A stretch of DNA of 64,000 nt from Hyphomicrobiales bacterium. Its GTDB lineage: Bacteria > Pseudomonadota > Alphaproteobacteria > Rhizobiales > Rhizobiaceae. The position numbers and the translations under genes are program-made. Shown here one piece after another: positions 24,742-35,612 of this stretch (position 1 is the stretch's first letter; each line of letters opens with the position of its first letter). The stretch covers positions 124,001 through 188,000 of the forward strand of contig UCNE01000014.1 in NCBI GenBank assembly GCA_900473685.1, written 5' to 3'. The notes under the pieces are model-generated. The model searched no databases. It saw nothing but the letters and a program-made list of their open reading frames with translations, and was not told where the DNA came from.

Positions 24742-25520
24742 TACCATTCTCCCTTGAATTCCGCGGGGCGCTTGCCCGTAAAGGCCGCGACCCCCTCTTT
24801 CATGTCACCAGTCTTGGCAGCCAGGATCGATCCCAGCGCCTCGACGGCCGCGCCATTGTCTTCACCGTTGGCGGACGCGATCATCAGCTTGCAGATTTCC
24901 AGTGCGGCAGGCCCGCGCCTGGCGATGCGCCCGGCATACTCTTTTGCCGCATCCAGCACCGTCCCGGTCACCACGACTGCATCGACCAGTCCCAACGCTT
25001 TCGCCTCATCTGCGGTAAACATTTCGCCACCGAGCACCATGCGCCGCACCAACTGCGCGCCAAACCGCTTCACCAGCCGCTGTGTGCCCGACCAACCCGG
25101 CACCATGCCAAGGCTCGTTTCCGGCAGGCCGATCTTCACCTGCGTTTCGGCGATGCGGATATCCGCCGCTGCCGCCAGCTCCAGCCCGCCGCCAAGCGTA
25201 TGGCCGTTGATCGCTGCGATCACCGGCATGCGCAGGGTCGCCAGCCGCTCGAACACCCGGTGACCGAAGCGGACCCATTGATGGCCGAATTCGTTCGGGC
25301 TCATCGCCCCCCAAGCCTTGATGTCACCGCCGGCGGAAAAAGCCTTGCCCTCACCCGTCAGGATGACCACGCGGATATTGGCATCGGCCTCGACGGTATC
25401 GCAGGCCTCCGACAGCGCTTTCAACATGTCGATATCGAAAGCGTTCAACTTGTCCGGCCGTGCAACCGTCAGGGTGGCAATCGCCCCCTCGATCTCGATG
25501 CGGATACGTTCGTCAGCCAT
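24741..25520 (-). CDS. Enoyl-CoA hydratase/isomerase family protein
   Basis: Crotonase-fold enzyme of 259 residues acting on an acyl-CoA. The oxyanion-hole loops are KAFSAGGDIKAW and GGGLELAAAADIRIAE, and one glutamate of the catalytic pair can be seen in PETSLGMVPGWSGTQRL. GGAGGAG lies seven bases before the chosen ATG, which overlaps the end of the CoA-transferase gene by eight bases. Together with the transferase it suggests activation and hydration of a short acid; dehydratase or isomerase activity is equally possible within the family. Confidence 0.87.
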   Translation of the reverse strand: MADERIRIEIEGAIATLTVARPDKLNAFDIDMLKALSEACDTVEADANIRVVILTGEGKAFSAGGDIKAWGAMSPNEFGHQWVRFGHRVFERLATLRMPVIAAINGHTLGGGLELAAAADIRIAETQVKIGLPETSLGMVPGWSGTQRLVKRFGAQLVRRMVLGGEMFTADEAKALGLVDAVVVTGTVLDAAKEYAGRIARRGPAALEICKLMIASANGEDNGAAVEALGSILAAKTGDMKEGVAAFTGKRPAEFKGEW

Positions 25521-27126
25521 GCGCCGCTCCTCCAAGCGTCCGCACCGGTTTTTGTGGCAATGTCAGGCCGATCGGCGCTTCATGGAACAGCGCTGCATCC
25601 ATGACCTTCAGCGCGTCCGATACGATCATCGGGAATTCCGACTGATCGAGAATATGTGTCTGCAGATCGACACCCGGCGCGATTTCGGTGAGCATGATGC
25701 CATCAGGCGTCAGCTTCATCACGCAGCGCTCGGTGACATAGGTGATGTCCTGCCCCTGCTCGACGGCGCGGCGGCCGGAGAAGGTGACGTGCTCGACCTC
25801 GTTGACCAGCTTCTTCAGCTTGCCCTCTTTCTCGATCACCAGCTTGCTGTCGGCCATCGAGAGTTTAGCCCCGGCATTGAACATGCCGGAAAAGACGATC
25901 TTTTTTGCCCGCGCGGTGATATCGACGAAACCGCCGGCCCCTGCCGTCACATGTGGCCGGAAGGACAGTTTCGAGACGTTGACCGAGCCGGACTTGTCGA
26001 TCTCGAGAAACGACAGAAGCGAGGCATCGAAACCGGCACCCTGAAAATAGGTGAACTGATAGGGCGATGGCATGAAGGCATCGGCGTTGGAAGCACAGCC
26101 GAAGGCGAAATCAAGCAACGGCACGCCACCGACCGCCCCCTGCTCGATCACCCAGGTGACCGAACCGTGCAGGCCCTCTTCGAGCAGGATACGCGGCACG
26201 TTGGCCGAAATGCCGAAGCCGAGATTGACGCAGGAACCACCCTGAAGCTCCTGCGCGACACGGCGCGCAATGACCTTCTGGATATTGAACTCCGGTACGC
26301 GGAACGTGTCGAGCGGCCGGAAGATTTCGCCCGAGATCGCCGGATCGTAATCCGTCAGCGTCGTCTGTTTCTGGTCGGGATCGACAATGACATAATCGAC
26401 CAGCATACCGGGAACCCGCACGTCATGCGGCTTCAACGAACCGGATTTGGTGATCCGCTTGACCTGCGCAATAACAATACCGCCATTGTTGCGGGCGGCC
26501 AGCGCCTGGTCGAGGCCACCGAGATAGGCGCCTTCGTGTTCGTAGGTCAGATTGCCACGCTCATCGGCGGTCGTCGCCCGGATGATCGCCACCTGCGGCA
26601 CGATCGCCTTGAAATACAGCCAGTCCTCACCCTCGAATTCCATCTTTTTAACAACGGCCTCGGCGGCGGCGGACGCATTCATGGCGCAGCCCTGGCGCGT
26701 CGGATCAACGAAGGTGTCGAGACCGATCTTGGTGAGCACGCCCGGACGCTTGGCAGCCGCTTCGCGGTGCATGTCGAACAGCACGCCCGAAGGAATATTA
26801 TAAGCAGCAACCTCGTTGTTCCCGATCATCTGCCAGATTAATGGCGGTTCGGATGTCGAGGGGCCGGATGGATAGGAGCCACCGATAATCTTTTTCAAAA
26901 GACCCTTCTTGGCAATATAATCCACCCCCTTGATGCCGCTCATGTCGCCGGCGGCAATCGGATGCAGTGTCGTCAGATCGCGCGGATGGCCAGTCGCGTC
27001 GAAACGTTCGCCGATCGCCTTCAGCATCAGGTTCGGGCAACCGAGCCCGCTCGACGACGACACCGAAACGATCGCGCCATCGGGGATCAGGGAGGCGGCC
27101 TCAGCCGGAGTGATATGCTTGCTCAT
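25513..27126 (-). CDS. Fused-subunit acyl-CoA:acid CoA-transferase
   Basis: CoA-transferase of 537 residues with alpha and beta halves joined in one chain, as in propionate/acetate CoA-transferases. The first half starts ITPAEAASLIPDGAIVSVSS with the CoA-binding region soon after. The second half carries the nucleophilic glutamate in VIEQGAVGGVPLL. It would move CoA from a donor such as acetyl- or succinyl-CoA to a carboxylic acid. It heads an operon with enoyl-CoA hydratase and aldehyde dehydrogenase. It has the length of acetate CoA-transferase YdiF; the acid substrate is open. Confidence 0.88.
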   Translation of the reverse strand: MSKHITPAEAASLIPDGAIVSVSSSSGLGCPNLMLKAIGERFDATGHPRDLTTLHPIAAGDMSGIKGVDYIAKKGLLKKIIGGSYPSGPSTSEPPLIWQMIGNNEVAAYNIPSGVLFDMHREAAAKRPGVLTKIGLDTFVDPTRQGCAMNASAAAEAVVKKMEFEGEDWLYFKAIVPQVAIIRATTADERGNLTYEHEGAYLGGLDQALAARNNGGIVIAQVKRITKSGSLKPHDVRVPGMLVDYVIVDPDQKQTTLTDYDPAISGEIFRPLDTFRVPEFNIQKVIARRVAQELQGGSCVNLGFGISANVPRILLEEGLHGSVTWVIEQGAVGGVPLLDFAFGCASNADAFMPSPYQFTYFQGAGFDASLLSFLEIDKSGSVNVSKLSFRPHVTAGAGGFVDITARAKKIVFSGMFNAGAKLSMADSKLVIEKEGKLKKLVNEVEHVTFSGRRAVEQGQDITYVTERCVMKLTPDGIMLTEIAPGVDLQTHILDQSEFPMIVSDALKVMDAALFHEAPIGLTLPQKPVRTLGGAAHG

Positions 27127-27173
27127 ATGAAGAACTCTGTCGAAATTGTCGTGGTTTTCAGATGCGGCTGGCT

Positions 27174-27300
27174 CCCTCTTCTCCCCAGCGGGGAGAAGGT
27201 GGCCCGCAGGGCCGGATGAGGGGGCGGCTGGCTCGATACTCGATACGCGGCCCCCTCATCGCCTCGCTTGCGCTCGGCACTTCTCCCCGCTGGGGAGAAG
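27174..27300. repeat. Intergenic palindromic mosaic element R5
   Basis: Two modules head to head: cttctccccagcggggagaag with gccggatgaggggg, then ccccctcatcgcctcgcttg with the hairpin cttctccccgctggggagaag. The same two modules occur in exchanged order at 30950-31080 (R6). It lies between the Gfo/Idh gene end and the CoA-transferase start, and generates spurious open frames that are not genes. Confidence 0.75.
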
Positions 27301-27366
27301 TGGAAAGCTGCTATCACCTCCCCCAGGAAAGCACGCAGCCGCTCGACCGTCTCGCCAATCATGGCC

Positions 27367-29414
<2,048 letters not shown>

Positions 29415-29460
29415 ATCATCCTCCCAGCCAAGGTCTTCCGCCTCAGCACCATCGCAAAAT

Positions 29461-29478
29461 AATTGGAACGTTCCAATT
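29461..29478. promoter_or_regulatory. Perfect LacI-family operator palindrome
   Basis: AATTGGAACGTTCCAATT is a perfect 18-bp palindrome with the CG-centred core used by LacI/GalR proteins. It is 47 bases upstream of the LacI gene start. A weaker copy (AATTTGGAACGATCTAAATT) precedes the DUF993 gene. Confidence 0.7.
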
Positions 29479-29692
29479 TTGTCAAGCGGATTTCGCAAAA
29501 CACGATCAGACTCCCCTTTATCCGCAGACAGCGAAGCCGGATCGAAGAGAGCAGAAATAAACAAGTCATTGATATTCATTTGTTAATATAAATTCTGGCG
29601 CCTTACGTGCAACGGCAAGAAACTCGGCATCAGACCAAAAATCCACTCTCTGCGCATTCGGAGCTTCGGTTTGGCACGCAAATTTTCCTTGA

Positions 29693-29712
29693 AATTTGGA
29701 ACGATCTAAATT
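29693..29712. promoter_or_regulatory. Second LacI-family operator, upstream of the DUF993 gene
   Basis: AATTTGGAACGATCTAAATT is palindromic at 12 of 20 positions and shares TTGGAACG with the perfect site at 29461-29478. It ends 32 bases before the DUF993 start, where a bound repressor would block transcription. The 330 bases between the two coding regions hold no other gene that I can support. Confidence 0.55.
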
Positions 29713-29744
29713 ATTCGGCTTTCAATATCCAAGGAGGAGCCCGC

Positions 29745-30908
29745 ATGTCCGCCACCCTGCCGCTGCCGCGCGCCGATGGTTCGCTTGAGATCTACCGCTT
29801 GACGGGAACGCCGATCGTTCGGCCGCAAACACCGCCTGTCTTCAATCGGATCGCCTATGCAGCAGCGCACGTCGTCTCCGATCCCTTGCGCGATCTCGAC
29901 CCGTGGGGGCATCCGGCCATCGACTGGGAGCGGACGATGGCCTTCCGCCACCATCTCTGGGCGCTGGGCTTTCAGATCGCCGAGGCCATGGATACGTCGC
30001 AGCGCGGCATGGGGCTGGATTGGACGGGCGCACAGGAACTGATCCGCCGGTCGCTGACCGAGGCCCGCACCGTCCCGGGCGCCGATCTCGCCTGCGGCGC
30101 TGGAACCGACCACCTTGCGCCCGCCGATACCCGCTCGCTTGACGATGTCATCCGCGCCTATGAAACCCAGATAGGTTTCGTCGAACAGGAAGGCGGCCGC
30201 TCGATCATGATGGCCAGCCGCGCTCTCGCCCGTATCGCCAAATCGCCGGATGACTATCGCAAGGTCTATGGCCGCATCCTGTCGCAAACCAAGGACAAGG
30301 TCGTGCTGCACTGGCTTGGCGACATGTTCGATCCGCAGCTAAAGGGTTACTGGGGGGCAGAGGATTTCGATACGGCACTCGATACCGTCCTGTCGATCAT
30401 CGAAGAAAACCAGACAAAGGTCGAAGGCATCAAGATCTCGTTGCTCGACAATGCCTGCGAAATCGCCCTGCGCAACCGACTGCCAGACGGCGTGCTTTGT
30501 TTCACCGGCGATGATTTCAATTATGCCGAACTGATCGAAGGCGATGGGAAGAAATACAGCCACGCCCTGCTCGGTATTTTCGACGCGGTCGCGCCCTCCG
30601 CCTCAAAGGCACTGGCCTCGCTGGCAGCGGGCGATGTCGAGACGTTCCGCGCGGTGATCGAACCGACGGTCCCCCTGTCACGAAAAATCTTCGAAGCGCC
30701 GACGCAATATTACAAGGCCGGCGTGGTCTTCCTCGCCTGGCTCAATGGCCACCAGCGGCATTTCACCATGCCGGCCGGCATGCAGTCGGCCCGTGGCGTG
30801 CTGCATTATGCCGAAATTTTTCGTCTCGCCGACAAGGCCAATGTGCTGGATATGCAGGAGATGGCAGTCGAACGGATGAAGGCGTTTTTGGTGACGCAGG
30901 GGGGTTGA
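29745..30908 (+). CDS. DUF993-family protein
   Basis: Protein of 387 residues that I recognise as DUF993, a family with a probable TIM-barrel fold distantly like dihydrodipicolinate-synthase-type aldolases, usually found beside sugar oxidoreductases. Visible conserved stretches are FNRIAYAAAHVV, DWERTMAFRHHLW, GFQIAEAMDTSQRGMGLDW and EGIKISLLDNACE, whose lysine might be the Schiff-base residue (inference). GGAGGAG precedes the ATG by six bases. It is divergent from the LacI/Gfo-Idh pair, with an operator-like palindrome just upstream. No signal peptide or membrane segment. Confidence 0.78.
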   Translation: MSATLPLPRADGSLEIYRLTGTPIVRPQTPPVFNRIAYAAAHVVSDPLRDLDPWGHPAIDWERTMAFRHHLWALGFQIAEAMDTSQRGMGLDWTGAQELIRRSLTEARTVPGADLACGAGTDHLAPADTRSLDDVIRAYETQIGFVEQEGGRSIMMASRALARIAKSPDDYRKVYGRILSQTKDKVVLHWLGDMFDPQLKGYWGAEDFDTALDTVLSIIEENQTKVEGIKISLLDNACEIALRNRLPDGVLCFTGDDFNYAELIEGDGKKYSHALLGIFDAVAPSASKALASLAAGDVETFRAVIEPTVPLSRKIFEAPTQYYKAGVVFLAWLNGHQRHFTMPAGMQSARGVLHYAEIFRLADKANVLDMQEMAVERMKAFLVTQGG

Positions 30909-30949
30909 GGGTTTCGCAGCGTTTCCGGTTGGCGGAGACCTACGGCGAT

Positions 30950-31080
30950 CTCCTCTTCTCCCCAGTGGGGAGAAGAGCCGAGCAAAGCGAGGCGATGAGG
31001 GGGTATTTCGGCAAGTTCGGAGTGTACCGCCCCCTCATCCGGCCCTTCGGGCCACCTTCTCCCCGCTGGGGAGAAGAGGA
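30950..31080. repeat. Intergenic palindromic mosaic element R6
   Basis: Hairpin cttctccccagtggggagaag with gcgaggcgatgaggggg, then ccccctcatccggcccttcg with hairpin cttctccccgctggggagaag. The modules are those of R5 (27174-27300) with their inner sequences exchanged. It separates the convergent DUF993 and cheB genes. Confidence 0.75.
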
Positions 31081-31088
31081 GCGTGGCT

Positions 31089-32183
31089 CTAAAACCGCGA
31101 CTGCGCCATCAAAATCTCCCGCGCGATCTGGTCGAGCGGCACGACCCGGTCGACGCCGCCGCGGGCAATGGCTTCCTTGGGCATGCCGAAGACGATCGAG
31201 GTCGCCTCGTCCTGTGCCACCGTGAAAGCCCCCGCCTGCTTCATTTCCTCCAAGCCGCGTGCGCCGTCATCGCCCATGCCGGTCATGATGACGCCCATCG
31301 CATTGCCGGCGGCAGCCCGGGCGGCCGAACGGAACAGCACATCCACCGATGGCCTGTGGCGCGAAACCAGCGGACCGGTCTTGACCGAGACGTAATAGCG
31401 GGCGCCTTGGCGCTCCAGCAGCATGTGCTGGTCGCCCGGCGCAATCAGCACATGGCCGCGCAAGACCGGATCGCCATCGACGGCTTCCTTGACCTCGACT
31501 TCACACAGGCTGTTCAACCGCTTGGCAAAGGCGGCAGTGAATTTTTCCGGCATATGCTGGACGATGACGATACCCGGCGCATTGGCAGGCAACGCCTCCA
31601 GCATCTCCCGCAACGCCTCGGTTCCGCCGGTGGATGCGCCGACGCAGACAACCATTTCCGTGGTCTTGGCCATCGCGCGCCCCGTTGGCGGCGGCAGCAT
31701 GGCGTCGGCCGTGAATCTCGCATTCGGATTGGATGTCTCGCCTGCCGAACGCGCCGATGAGCGGCGCACACCGGAAACCCGCGCCTGAGCAGCGCTCTTG
31801 ACGACCTCGCGAATGCGCATGCCGCTTTCCGCCAGATGGTCGGCTGCACCGATCTTCGGCTTGAGGATGATATCGACCGCGCCCGCTTCCAGCGCTTGCA
31901 GCAAGGTTTCCGAACCTGTCTCGGTCAGGGATGAACACATCACCACCGGGATGGGATGCTGCGCCATCAGCTTGCGCAAAAAGGTGATGCCATCCATGCG
32001 CGGCATTTCCACATCAAGCGTAATGACGTCGGGAATATCCTCGGCGATCTTGCGCGCTGCCATGAAAGGATCGGATGCCGCCCCCATGACCTCGATATCG
32101 GGATCCTGCTGCAGCACCGCCGTCAAGGTCTGGCGGACGCTGGCGCTGTCATCGATGATCAGAACGCGGACTTTCTTTCCCAT
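31089..32183 (-). CDS. cheB: Chemotaxis response regulator protein-glutamate methylesterase CheB
   Basis: Two-domain protein of 364 residues that removes methyl groups from chemoreceptors when phosphorylated by CheA. The receiver domain (residues 5-120) has [11 protein letters not shown] and the phospho-acceptor aspartate in [13 protein letters not shown]. The esterase domain (about 170-355) has the catalytic serine in [10 protein letters not shown], the histidine in IVQHMPEKF and the aspartate in [11 protein letters not shown] chose the ATG opening [12 protein letters not shown]; two further upstream starts lack a ribosome site. It is the last gene of the che operon. Confidence 0.93.
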   Translation of the reverse strand: MGKKVRVLIIDDSASVRQTLTAVLQQDPDIEVMGAASDPFMAARKIAEDIPDVITLDVEMPRMDGITFLRKLMAQHPIPVVMCSSLTETGSETLLQALEAGAVDIILKPKIGAADHLAESGMRIREVVKSAAQARVSGVRRSSARSAGETSNPNARFTADAMLPPPTGRAMAKTTEMVVCVGASTGGTEALREMLEALPANAPGIVIVQHMPEKFTAAFAKRLNSLCEVEVKEAVDGDPVLRGHVLIAPGDQHMLLERQGARYYVSVKTGPLVSRHRPSVDVLFRSAARAAAGNAMGVIMTGMGDDGARGLEEMKQAGAFTVAQDEATSIVFGMPKEAIARGGVDRVVPLDQIAREILMAQSRF

Positions 32184-32235
32184 ATCGGCTGTCTCTTCAA
32201 AGGATGTGCCGGAAGATCCTTCCGGCATTTGCAAA

Positions 32236-33090
32236 TCACGTGCGCTGGAAAACGGTATTCGAGACCTGTTTCAATGGCAGATCAATCCCGGTGATGGATT
32301 CGGAATGACCGATGAACAGGTAACCGCCGGGCAGCAGGCAATCGCACAGCCGCGTCAGCACGTCCGATTGCGTCGGCTTGTCGAAATAGATCAGCACGTT
32401 ACGGCAAAAGATGATGTGCATGGGATTGCCGACCGGATATTTCGCATCCATCAGGTTCATCCGACCAAAACCGACTTTGGCGCGCAGTTTCGCCGCGATA
32501 CGAACCTCGCGCCGCCCACGCTCCTTGGCCGTCATCACATATTTCTTGCGCATGCCGGCTGGAACCGGCGCGATGATATCGTCGGCATAGATGCCCTGAC
32601 GGGCAACCTGCAGAACCTCCGTCGAGAGATCGGTCGCCAGGATCGAGTAATCGACATCCGATCGCCCTTCGGCAAACTCCGCCATCACCATCGCAATCGT
32701 ATAGGGCTCGGCACCGGTCGAGCAGGCTGAACTCCAGACCCGCAGGTTGTGATGCCCCTTGTTCAAAAGAGCAGGCAGGGAAACATCACGCATGAAATCG
32801 AAATGTTTGGATTCGCGAAAGAAATCCGTCTTGTTTGTGGTGACGGCATCGATCAGGTAGACGGCTTCCTGCTCGATCCCGTCCTCGTTGAACAGGAAAT
32901 CGCAGTAATCGTCGAAACTGCCGATATTGGTTGCCCGAAGGCGCCGGCGAAGGCGGCCTTCAAGCATCGTCAGCTTGCTCTGCGGCATCTTGATGCCGCT
33001 ATAGTCATAGATGAACCGCGCGAGGCGATCGAAATTGCGCTTGCTGATATGATCGGAAAGCGACTGGGTCTGGCGAACGGCAACATTCAT
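32236..33090 (-). CDS. cheR: Chemotaxis protein methyltransferase CheR
   Basis: SAM-dependent methyltransferase of 284 residues that methylates receptor glutamates. The N-terminal helical domain contains [14 protein letters not shown] and [14 protein letters not shown]; the SAM-binding core has [13 protein letters not shown] and later [23 protein letters not shown] is the conserved C-terminal motif. It follows cheW by ten bases and precedes cheB. Paired with CheB, it gives the operon an adaptation system of its own. Confidence 0.93.
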   Translation of the reverse strand: MNVAVRQTQSLSDHISKRNFDRLARFIYDYSGIKMPQSKLTMLEGRLRRRLRATNIGSFDDYCDFLFNEDGIEQEAVYLIDAVTTNKTDFFRESKHFDFMRDVSLPALLNKGHHNLRVWSSACSTGAEPYTIAMVMAEFAEGRSDVDYSILATDLSTEVLQVARQGIYADDIIAPVPAGMRKKYVMTAKERGRREVRIAAKLRAKVGFGRMNLMDAKYPVGNPMHIIFCRNVLIYFDKPTQSDVLTRLCDCLLPGGYLFIGHSESITGIDLPLKQVSNTVFQRT

Positions 33091-33100
33091 GCAGGCAACC

Positions 33101-33595
33101 TCAGGCGGCGTGCCCTGCCGAACCCGGCAGGGTCAGCAAGGCCGTCTCTTCTCTCGAAAGCAGGCTGGCGAGGTCGATGATGACCACGAACCCGCCTTCC
33201 CGACGCACCACGCCAGCGATGTAACCTGAGCGCCAGCGGATACCGATATCAGGCGCTGCCTCGATCTGGTCACGCCGGAACGGCGTGACTTCGAAGACCC
33301 GGTCGGCAACGAGACCGAGCGACAGCGTCCGGTTTTCCAGCGGGATATCCATCACCAACACCCGCGTATGGGGTGTTGGCACGGTTTTCGACAGGCCGAG
33401 CTTGAGCCTCAGATCGATGGTCGGTACGCCCTGCCCGCGCACGTCGCGCAGACCGAGCAGGTAGTCGGGACCGTTGGGGATCTTGAAGGCTTCCTCGTAG
33501 TCGAGGATTTCCCGGACCACCTCGACGGGGACGGCAAAGACCTCCTCGCCGAGGCTGAACGTGACGAATTGCGATTCAAGCGACGCTGTTGCCAT
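33101..33595 (-). CDS. cheW: Chemotaxis coupling protein CheW
   Basis: Cytoplasmic adaptor of 164 residues joining receptors to CheA. It begins with FVTFSLGEEVFAVPVE, the first beta strands of the CheW fold, and contains LLGLRDVRGQGVPTIDLR and GLVADRVFEV, both family hallmarks. The start ATG overlaps the stop region of the preceding receptor gene (TGATCATG). It is one of two cheW genes in this operon; the other is at 37363-37869. Confidence 0.93.
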   Translation of the reverse strand: MATASLESQFVTFSLGEEVFAVPVEVVREILDYEEAFKIPNGPDYLLGLRDVRGQGVPTIDLRLKLGLSKTVPTPHTRVLVMDIPLENRTLSLGLVADRVFEVTPFRRDQIEAAPDIGIRWRSGYIAGVVRREGGFVVIIDLASLLSREETALLTLPGSAGHAA

Positions 33596-33597
33596 GA

Positions 33598-35412
33598 TCA
33601 AGCGCTTTCCCGGAAGTCGGCATCGGCAGCATCAGGCCCGCCCATCGACAGGTCGAGGGCAAAGCCCTTGGCGCGTGCCTGCTGGGCCGAAATGCTGTTT
33701 TGCGCGGCGGCCGGTGCCTTGCGGGCAGCGGCTGGGGCAAAGGTGCGGGCCGCAGGCTTCTGCGACGGCTTCTTGGCAGCGACGCGAACGCCTGCACCAT
33801 CGACCTTGAAGAAGGCAATCGAAGCCTGCAGTTCCTCTGCCTGTGCGGCCAGTTCTTCAGAGGTGGCCGACATCTGCTCGGAAGCACCGGCATTCTGCTG
33901 GGTCACCTTGTCGAGCTGCTGGATCGCTTCGTTGATCTGGCTGGCACCGATATCCTGCTCGCGGCAGGCGGCAGAGATTTCCGAGACCAGTTCGGCGGTC
34001 TTGCGGATATCCGGAACCAGGCGGTTGAGCATGTCACCAGCTTCGGCCGCAGCCTTGACGGTATCACCGGACATCTGGCCGATTTCTGCGGCAGCCGATT
34101 GGCTGCGCTCAGCCAATTTGCGCACTTCGGAGGCGACAACGGCAAAGCCCTTGCCATGCTCGCCGGCCCGGGCTGCTTCCACAGCCGCGTTCAGGGCGAG
34201 AAGGTCGGTCTGGCGGGCGATTTCCTGAACGATGCCGATCTTTTCGGCGATCGTGCGCATGGCGCTGACGGCGCGGGCAACCGCTTCGCCACTGGCTTCG
34301 GCATCCTTCGACGACTGGCGGGCAATCTTTTCGGTCTGGGCAGCGTTATCAGCGTTCTGCTTGATATTGGCAGCCATTTCTTCCATCGAGGCGGAGGCTT
34401 CTTCGGCGGATGCCGCCTGCTCGGTCGCACCTTGCGAAATCTGCTCGGAGCTTGCCGACAGTTCCTGGCTACCGGCAGACACGTTGTCCGAGGCCGACAG
34501 AGCATCGGCAACGACGCCGCGCAGGCGCTCGACCATGCGCTGCAGGGCCAGACCCAGTGTGTCCTTTTCCGACAGCGGCGCCGGCTCAACCGTCAGGTCG
34601 CCATCTGCAACCTTGTCGGCAAGGCTTGCCGTGTTGCGCAGGTTGGACGTCATGACCTGCATCGAATTGACCAGATCCTTGATCTCGTCATTGCTCTTGT
34701 GGGCGATTTCATAGTTGAGGTCACCAATGCTGACGGCATCGGCAAGTTCGACGGCGCGGCGCAGACCACGTGAGATATTCAGCGAGATCCAGACAGCAGC
34801 GGCAATCGAGAACAAGGTCAGTGCGATGGTTGCCGAAATCAGCAGCAAGCGCGAGTTCATGTATTGAACATCGGTTGCCTCGTCGGTTTCCTGGACATTG
34901 CCGGTGACGACGGCGTTGACTTCGTCAATGACCTTCAGCGCCTTGTTCATGAAATCACGGCCGGCGCCCATGGTGAGGGCCGATGCCTGGTTGTTGGAAT
35001 CCACCGTGTTCTGATAGGCGAGATCGGCGACCCGCAGCTGAAGCGGCATGTACTGGTCATAGATCACACGGATTTCGCTTGCCTTTGCGCGAACATCCGG
35101 GTCTTCCGACTTCGAAAGCGATGAGATCAAACCGTCCAGCTGTGCCTGGCGATCCTTCATCGACTTGACGAATTCGGCAATCTCCGACGGATTTTGGCTC
35201 AGGATCGCGTTCTTTTCGGCACGCACCGTTCCGTTGAAGGCAGCGCTGAGATCGGCGACAGTCTTCATGTCGACGATCGGCCCGGTGACCATCTGGGTAA
35301 TAGCTGTGTTGAGCGAAGACAGGTTGAGAATGGACAGCGTGGCCATTCCGCCGGTCAACAGGATGATGACCGCGAACACTATTGCGAGTTTCAGTTTGAT
35401 CGTTATGCGCAC
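33598..35412 (-). CDS. Methyl-accepting chemotaxis protein (first paralogue)
   Basis: Transmembrane chemoreceptor of 604 residues. One membrane helix near the N-terminus ([20 protein letters not shown]) and one near residue 200 ([20 protein letters not shown]) bracket a helical periplasmic ligand domain of about 150 residues. HAMP and the long cytoplasmic coiled coil follow. The hairpin tip that binds CheW and CheA is intact ([20 protein letters not shown]). The start is GTG with AAGGA eight bases upstream. Its signalling domain is almost the same as in the neighbouring receptor. No NWETF-like CheR tether is present; the chain ends FRESA. Confidence 0.92.
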   Translation of the reverse strand: MRITIKLKLAIVFAVIILLTGGMATLSILNLSSLNTAITQMVTGPIVDMKTVADLSAAFNGTVRAEKNAILSQNPSEIAEFVKSMKDRQAQLDGLISSLSKSEDPDVRAKASEIRVIYDQYMPLQLRVADLAYQNTVDSNNQASALTMGAGRDFMNKALKVIDEVNAVVTGNVQETDEATDVQYMNSRLLLISATIALTLFSIAAAVWISLNISRGLRRAVELADAVSIGDLNYEIAHKSNDEIKDLVNSMQVMTSNLRNTASLADKVADGDLTVEPAPLSEKDTLGLALQRMVERLRGVVADALSASDNVSAGSQELSASSEQISQGATEQAASAEEASASMEEMAANIKQNADNAAQTEKIARQSSKDAEASGEAVARAVSAMRTIAEKIGIVQEIARQTDLLALNAAVEAARAGEHGKGFAVVASEVRKLAERSQSAAAEIGQMSGDTVKAAAEAGDMLNRLVPDIRKTAELVSEISAACREQDIGASQINEAIQQLDKVTQQNAGASEQMSATSEELAAQAEELQASIAFFKVDGAGVRVAAKKPSQKPAARTFAPAAARKAPAAAQNSISAQQARAKGFALDLSMGGPDAADADFRESA

Positions 35413-35543
35413 CGTAAAATCCTTACATTGGTCGGAAACACACGGGCATCCCGAATGGGAGCCCAATTGGAGGGGTGTCCGAGCCAGCAAAGCGATGCGG
35501 TGAATGATTCACGTCCGCGGAACCGGTAGTTTCGGAAAGTTCC

Positions 35544-35567
35544 TGTCCGCGCCTACACACGCGGACA
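35544..35567. other. RNA hairpin between the two receptor genes (distal)
   Basis: Perfect 8-bp stem TGTCCGCG/CGCGGACA with an eight-base loop in the 200-base gap between the two receptor genes. It is the second of two stems met by leftward transcription; no U-run follows. Confidence 0.5.
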
Positions 35568-35570
35568 CTG

Positions 35571-35594
35571 CGGCGGCCCCCGTAAGGGCCGCCG
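35571..35594 (-). terminator. RNA hairpin just after the second receptor gene
   Basis: Perfect 9-bp stem CGGCGGCCC/GGGCCGCCG with a six-base loop, 18 bases past the stop codon at 35613. It is very GC-rich, but the following sequence is not U-rich, so partial termination or 3'-end protection is more likely than complete termination within the operon. Confidence 0.5.
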
Positions 35595-35612
35595 GATTAC
35601 GATCGGGCGCAG

